A stretch of DNA of 25,792 bases from CAZHRJ01 sp964534765. Its GTDB lineage: Bacteria > Lindowbacteria > 2-12-FULL-62-27. Positions 22,801-25,792 of this stretch are shown one piece after another. The position numbers were made by a program, and so were the translations under genes. The notes beneath the pieces were generated by a model. That model saw only the letters and a list, made by a program, of their open reading frames with translations, had not been told where the DNA came from and searched no databases. Numbering within the stretch: position 1 is the stretch's first letter; every line of letters starts with the position of its first letter. The stretch lies in the NCBI GenBank assembly GCA_964534765.1, contig CAZHRJ010000029.1, positions 1 to 25,792 on the forward strand, read 5' to 3'.

Positions 22801-24359
22801 TCCACCTCTCCATCTTCCTCGCCGGCGCCGTCGTCATGACCCTTGAACTCGCCGCCGCACGACTCATCGTCCCTTACTTCGGATCCGAACTTCACGTCTG
22901 GTCAACAGTGATTGGCATCGTGTTGTTGGGTTTGGCGCTCGGATATGTCGCCGGTGGACAATGGTCGCTGAAACGGACGGACCCGGGCCCCCTCTTTTTC
23001 TCGATCCTGGCCAGTGGATCCTATCTGGCCACTGTCACGCTGGTTCGGCATCCCATTCTTCGGTCGATCTCCGACTGGCCGCTGGCCGTGGGTGTCGTCT
23101 CCGCGGGCGCCGCCTTTCTCCTCCCGCCTTCCTTTTTGCTCGGGATGATCTCCCCCTACGTCGTCGGCATGGAAAAAACCGCGTCACCGGGAGTCCGATC
23201 GGGAACCGTTTTTGCCATCTCAGCCATCGGATCGATTCTCGGCGTCTTTCTCGCCGGATTCTGGGTCATTCCCTCTTTCGGCATCCGAAATACCCTCCTT
23301 TCCTGCGCCGGCTCGCTCATCCTTCTCGGGACTGTCGGTATGGTCATCGCCCTGCGGACTCCGGCAGATGCGCCCGCCGGTCCACCCCGAAAAAAAGTAC
23401 CCGCCGTTTTGCTGGTGGCTATCGGCTGGTTGAGTTTCGGAACGGCATCGATCCTTGAATGTCCCGCCGCCGCGTGGATTCCCGGCGGCCGGCAACTATA
23501 CGGCGCGGATTCGAAGTACGGCCGGATTGAAGTGTTGGACGTCGATCAGCGACGGTTCCTGCTGCTCAATGAGTTTCCGCAGATCGTCCTCAATAAGGAA
23601 ACGGGAATGCCTGTATCCATCTACGCCTACATGGTCGACGCCGTGCGTTGGCTCCGGCCAGATGCTCGAGACTTTCTCATCCTGGGGCTTGGCGGCGGCG
23701 GCAGTACCCGGCTTCTGGCGGAACTGGGAGTGCGAATGACGGTGGTGGAAATCGATCCCGCCATTGTCTCTGTGGCTAAAACATACTTCGGTGTCGAATC
23801 GTCGGACAGCCTGACTCTCGTGGTCGGCGATGCCAGACGCCAGATCCGCCGGTCGGCGCCGGAAACCTTCGATGTGGTGGTCCTCGACGCGTTCGCCGGC
23901 GGCGTGTTCCCCTACCATCTGGGCAGTGTCGAATGTTTCAGAGAGATTCGCCGGGTGTTGAAAGACGAAGGTGTTCTCTGCGTCAATCTCCTGGCCGCGC
24001 CCTCCGGAAGCCCCGGCGGCGAGTACTGGAAAAATGTCGCGTCGGCCGCCCAATCGGTTTTCCCGCATATGTCGATGCATCCCGCGACGGCGGAAACCCG
24101 CACCAATATTTTTCTGTATGCCTCCGCATTCCCCATCCGGTTTAAATCCGCGCCGGTGCCGGAATGGCGCTTAGAAACGATGAAAAATCTGATTGAACGC
24201 GTGATGATCCCCAATCAGATATCGGCATCCGCCTTGGCCGGATTCGCGGGGATGACCGACGACCGAAACGGGCTTGATCTCATGGGTTCCCTGTTCGCCC
24301 ATGCCGGCCGGACCGCCGTTCGGGATGCGGCCCGGAGAAATTATGGTAAAGATGCTTAA
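22797..24359 (+). CDS. Membrane-fused spermidine/spermine synthase-like protein
   Basis: A 520-residue two-part protein. Residues 1 to about 235 hold roughly six or seven hydrophobic helices (from MIHLSIFLAGAVVMTLELAAARLIVPYFGSELHVWS), a pattern common in bacterial transporter-like fusions to SpeE. Residues about 240-470 form an aminopropyltransferase/methyltransferase fold: YGRIEVLDVD, then LGLGGGGSTRLLAELG (glycine loop at 297-302), VVEIDPAIVSVAK and DVVVLDAFAGGVFPYHL (Asp364). The soluble half is the class that binds decarboxylated SAM in spermidine synthases. However, many such fusions have no proven polyamine activity, so spermidine synthesis is only one possibility. ATG 22797 has AAGGG upstream. 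Its end overlaps the next gene by 17 nt. Confidence 0.85.
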   Translation: MIHLSIFLAGAVVMTLELAAARLIVPYFGSELHVWSTVIGIVLLGLALGYVAGGQWSLKRTDPGPLFFSILASGSYLATVTLVRHPILRSISDWPLAVGVVSAGAAFLLPPSFLLGMISPYVVGMEKTASPGVRSGTVFAISAIGSILGVFLAGFWVIPSFGIRNTLLSCAGSLILLGTVGMVIALRTPADAPAGPPRKKVPAVLLVAIGWLSFGTASILECPAAAWIPGGRQLYGADSKYGRIEVLDVDQRRFLLLNEFPQIVLNKETGMPVSIYAYMVDAVRWLRPDARDFLILGLGGGGSTRLLAELGVRMTVVEIDPAIVSVAKTYFGVESSDSLTLVVGDARRQIRRSAPETFDVVVLDAFAGGVFPYHLGSVECFREIRRVLKDEGVLCVNLLAAPSGSPGGEYWKNVASAAQSVFPHMSMHPATAETRTNIFLYASAFPIRFKSAPVPEWRLETMKNLIERVMIPNQISASALAGFAGMTDDRNGLDLMGSLFAHAGRTAVRDAARRNYGKDA

Positions 24360-25792
24360 CCGTCACCGCCTCTTCGCGCTCTGGCTGGTTGCCGCCCTCC
24401 TCTGTCTGAACTTGGCCGCACACGCAACGGACAACGCGATGACCGCCGGTACCCAGCCGACTGGAACCGCTATTGCTGGCGCAAAAAAAATTGTCACGCT
24501 CGAAGTTTTTTACGACGATAACGGCGGAGCCAGTAATTATGTCACCTTTTTCGGGATTCGCAACATGAGTTCGTCCGGACTGGACAGCATTCACATCCGC
24601 GGCGTCGCGCTGTATCAGGACGCGACGGCCGGCTGGGCGGGAACGGAGGCATTTGTCGATTCATTTTCCGCTATCGCCAATGATTCCTCCGGCGGCTGGA
24701 CTCCCGCTGAAACTGCCTACGCAACAACCAGCTTTTCAAACGGCGACCGATATTTTTATGTCGTGGTTGACTTGTATGATACGGCTCCAGCGGGAGAAAC
24801 ATTGGACATAGATGAGATCGGCAGCAAAGACAATACGCCGCTGACATTCGGCGTTGTGAACAGCAGCGGTTCATGGTTGATTGGCGAAACGGTTTCCATC
24901 CTCGCGCCCGACTCCGGATACTCCTCCGAACTTTCAACCATTCCGACGATCGCGGGGAAGTCATCCAGAGCCACCGGAAACGGGGATTCGGTGGTGCTGG
25001 CCATCAGCAAAACCTATTACGAAACAACCACCGTTTCCGCCGCCGGATTGTGGGGATTTTCCGGTAAATCGTTTCAGGATAATTGGAAAGACAGTGTTGT
25101 GGTCACCCTCATCGATGAAGACGACCGCTCTTTTTTGGCTCAGGATACCATCGAAGTTCACAAGGCCTCCTGCACGGGGGTATTTCAGGATTCGTTCGCC
25201 TATTCGAACGGCACGGAAATTGCGGGGGATTTTTGCTGGCGCGTGATTTCCAAAGGCGATGCGGACAATGGGGATGTCCAGGGCGGCGCCGTCGAATTTG
25301 ATAATACCGACGGAGCAGGAGGCGACGGGGGCGAGACGTGGGTGACGGCGGTTATGGATGTCAGTGCTTTTGAGACTGTGGGTGTCAGTTTCTGGTTCTG
25401 GACATCGGGCGGCAGTGGTAATGAAAAGGTCATCGCCTACGTCGACACGGGTCTGGGTTGGAAGTCCTTCATGGATTCGACGGGATTTAGAGGAGGCCCC
25501 CCCACTGAATCTACCGTGATTGTAGTAGTGGGTGATACCCTCATGTTTGCGGTCGAGGCGTTCGCCGGCGCTGTTGCCGAACGACTCTTTATCGACACAA
25601 TCACCCTCACCGGTTATGCGCTCGGCGCAAGTGTAGACAGCGACCCCCAGGACACGATTCTCCTCCCGGCGGATGGCGATACCTACACGGGGGATGTCAC
25701 GATTCAGTATGTCCTGAGCGACCCCGACAGCAATACCTGCACCACCATCATCCAGTTCAGTAAAGACGGCGGATCGACCTGGCAAAATATGG
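24343..25792 (+). CDS. Large secreted protein, 5' part only (runs off the window)
   Basis: An open frame from ATG 24343 (GGAG about 5 nt upstream) continues without a stop to the window edge, giving at least 483 residues. The N-terminus MVKMLNRHRLFALWLVAALLCLNLAAHA is a signal peptide. The mature part is rich in Asp, Gly, Ser, Thr and aromatics, low in Cys, and probably all beta. One region (about residues 50-170) resembles a beta-sandwich. A segment at about 280-430 (from FQDSFAYSNGTEIAGDFCW to LFIDTITLTGYA) looks like a jelly-roll domain. The visible end (YVLSDPDSNTCTTIIQFSKD, then GGSTWQ) matches a repeated extracellular motif with DPDS and SKDGGSTW. It overlaps the spermidine-synthase-like gene by 17 nt. 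A cell-surface or exported role is inferred; enzymatic activity is not visible. Confidence 0.8.
   Translation, partial: MVKMLNRHRLFALWLVAALLCLNLAAHATDNAMTAGTQPTGTAIAGAKKIVTLEVFYDDNGGASNYVTFFGIRNMSSSGLDSIHIRGVALYQDATAGWAGTEAFVDSFSAIANDSSGGWTPAETAYATTSFSNGDRYFYVVVDLYDTAPAGETLDIDEIGSKDNTPLTFGVVNSSGSWLIGETVSILAPDSGYSSELSTIPTIAGKSSRATGNGDSVVLAISKTYYETTTVSAAGLWGFSGKSFQDNWKDSVVVTLIDEDDRSFLAQDTIEVHKASCTGVFQDSFAYSNGTEIAGDFCWRVISKGDADNGDVQGGAVEFDNTDGAGGDGGETWVTAVMDVSAFETVGVSFWFWTSGGSGNEKVIAYVDTGLGWKSFMDSTGFRGGPPTESTVIVVVGDTLMFAVEAFAGAVAERLFIDTITLTGYALGASVDSDPQDTILLPADGDTYTGDVTIQYVLSDPDSNTCTTIIQFSKDGGSTWQNM

Noticed and set aside
1..25792. CRISPR array, tRNA, rRNA or insertion sequence
   Set aside because: I saw no regularly spaced direct repeats, no cloverleaf with a CCA end and no transposase frame. 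The inverted repeat at 21227-21307 has no transposase.

Overview
The window is about 25.8 kb of dense, fairly GC-rich bacterial DNA with ATGA/GTGA-type gene overlaps, Shine-Dalgarno motifs, a class-I style GltB and a bacterial microcompartment (BMC) shell gene. No rRNA, tRNA or other phylogenetic marker is present. The BMC aldehyde dehydrogenase, the FecR and secreted proteins and the glycogen genes fit a fermentative or glycan-using uncultured bacterium, perhaps near the PVC or similar candidate phyla, but that placement is a guess. A run of exactly 100 N (12182-12281) shows this is an assembly scaffold.

Layout. (1) 123-4314, plus strand: a membrane-anchored GAF protein with a decayed GGDEF domain, a secreted Lys/Pro-rich protein and a secreted FecR-domain protein with a very Arg-rich tail. 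(2) 4320-10160, minus strand, read right to left: one BMC-H hexamer shell protein, a CoA-acylating aldehyde dehydrogenase with a probable N-terminal encapsulation helix, then a tightly coupled trio (GT39-type membrane glycosyltransferase, MaoC-like hydratase, NodU-type carbamoyltransferase). (3) 10335-14441: convergent malQ (4-alpha-glucanotransferase) and glgP (alpha-glucan phosphorylase), whose 3' ends both fall into the N gap. (4) 14518-15635: a QueC/ExsB-like PP-loop ATPase overlapping a SixA-type phosphohistidine phosphatase, closed by a hairpin terminator. (5) 15682-20400, minus: a divergent glutamate synthase large subunit without a neighbouring gltD. (6) 20481-21166, minus: a VapBC-type toxin-antitoxin pair. 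(7) 21167-21843: no convincing gene, but a large inverted repeat, an AT-rich promoter-like stretch and short palindromes. (8) 21844-25792, plus: a nucleotidyltransferase remnant, a 74-aa protein, an intact nucleotidyltransferase, a 44-aa small ORF, a membrane-fused spermidine-synthase-like protein and the start of a large secreted protein. Each of these overlaps the next by a few bases.

How parts work together. MalQ and GlgP together degrade glycogen or maltodextrin to glucose-1-phosphate. The BMC-H and aldehyde dehydrogenase look like a satellite of a microcompartment encoded elsewhere, because no pentamer shell gene, signature enzyme or phosphotransacylase is present here. The carbamoyltransferase trio looks like a surface-glycan or small-molecule modification unit. 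Region 1 looks like an envelope sensing unit. The most unusual points are the two-gene BMC unit, the coupled GT39-MaoC-carbamoyltransferase trio with an altered GPRALG motif, the envelope trio with polybasic tails, and a dispersed repeat that appears as a terminator in one place and a long hairpin in another.
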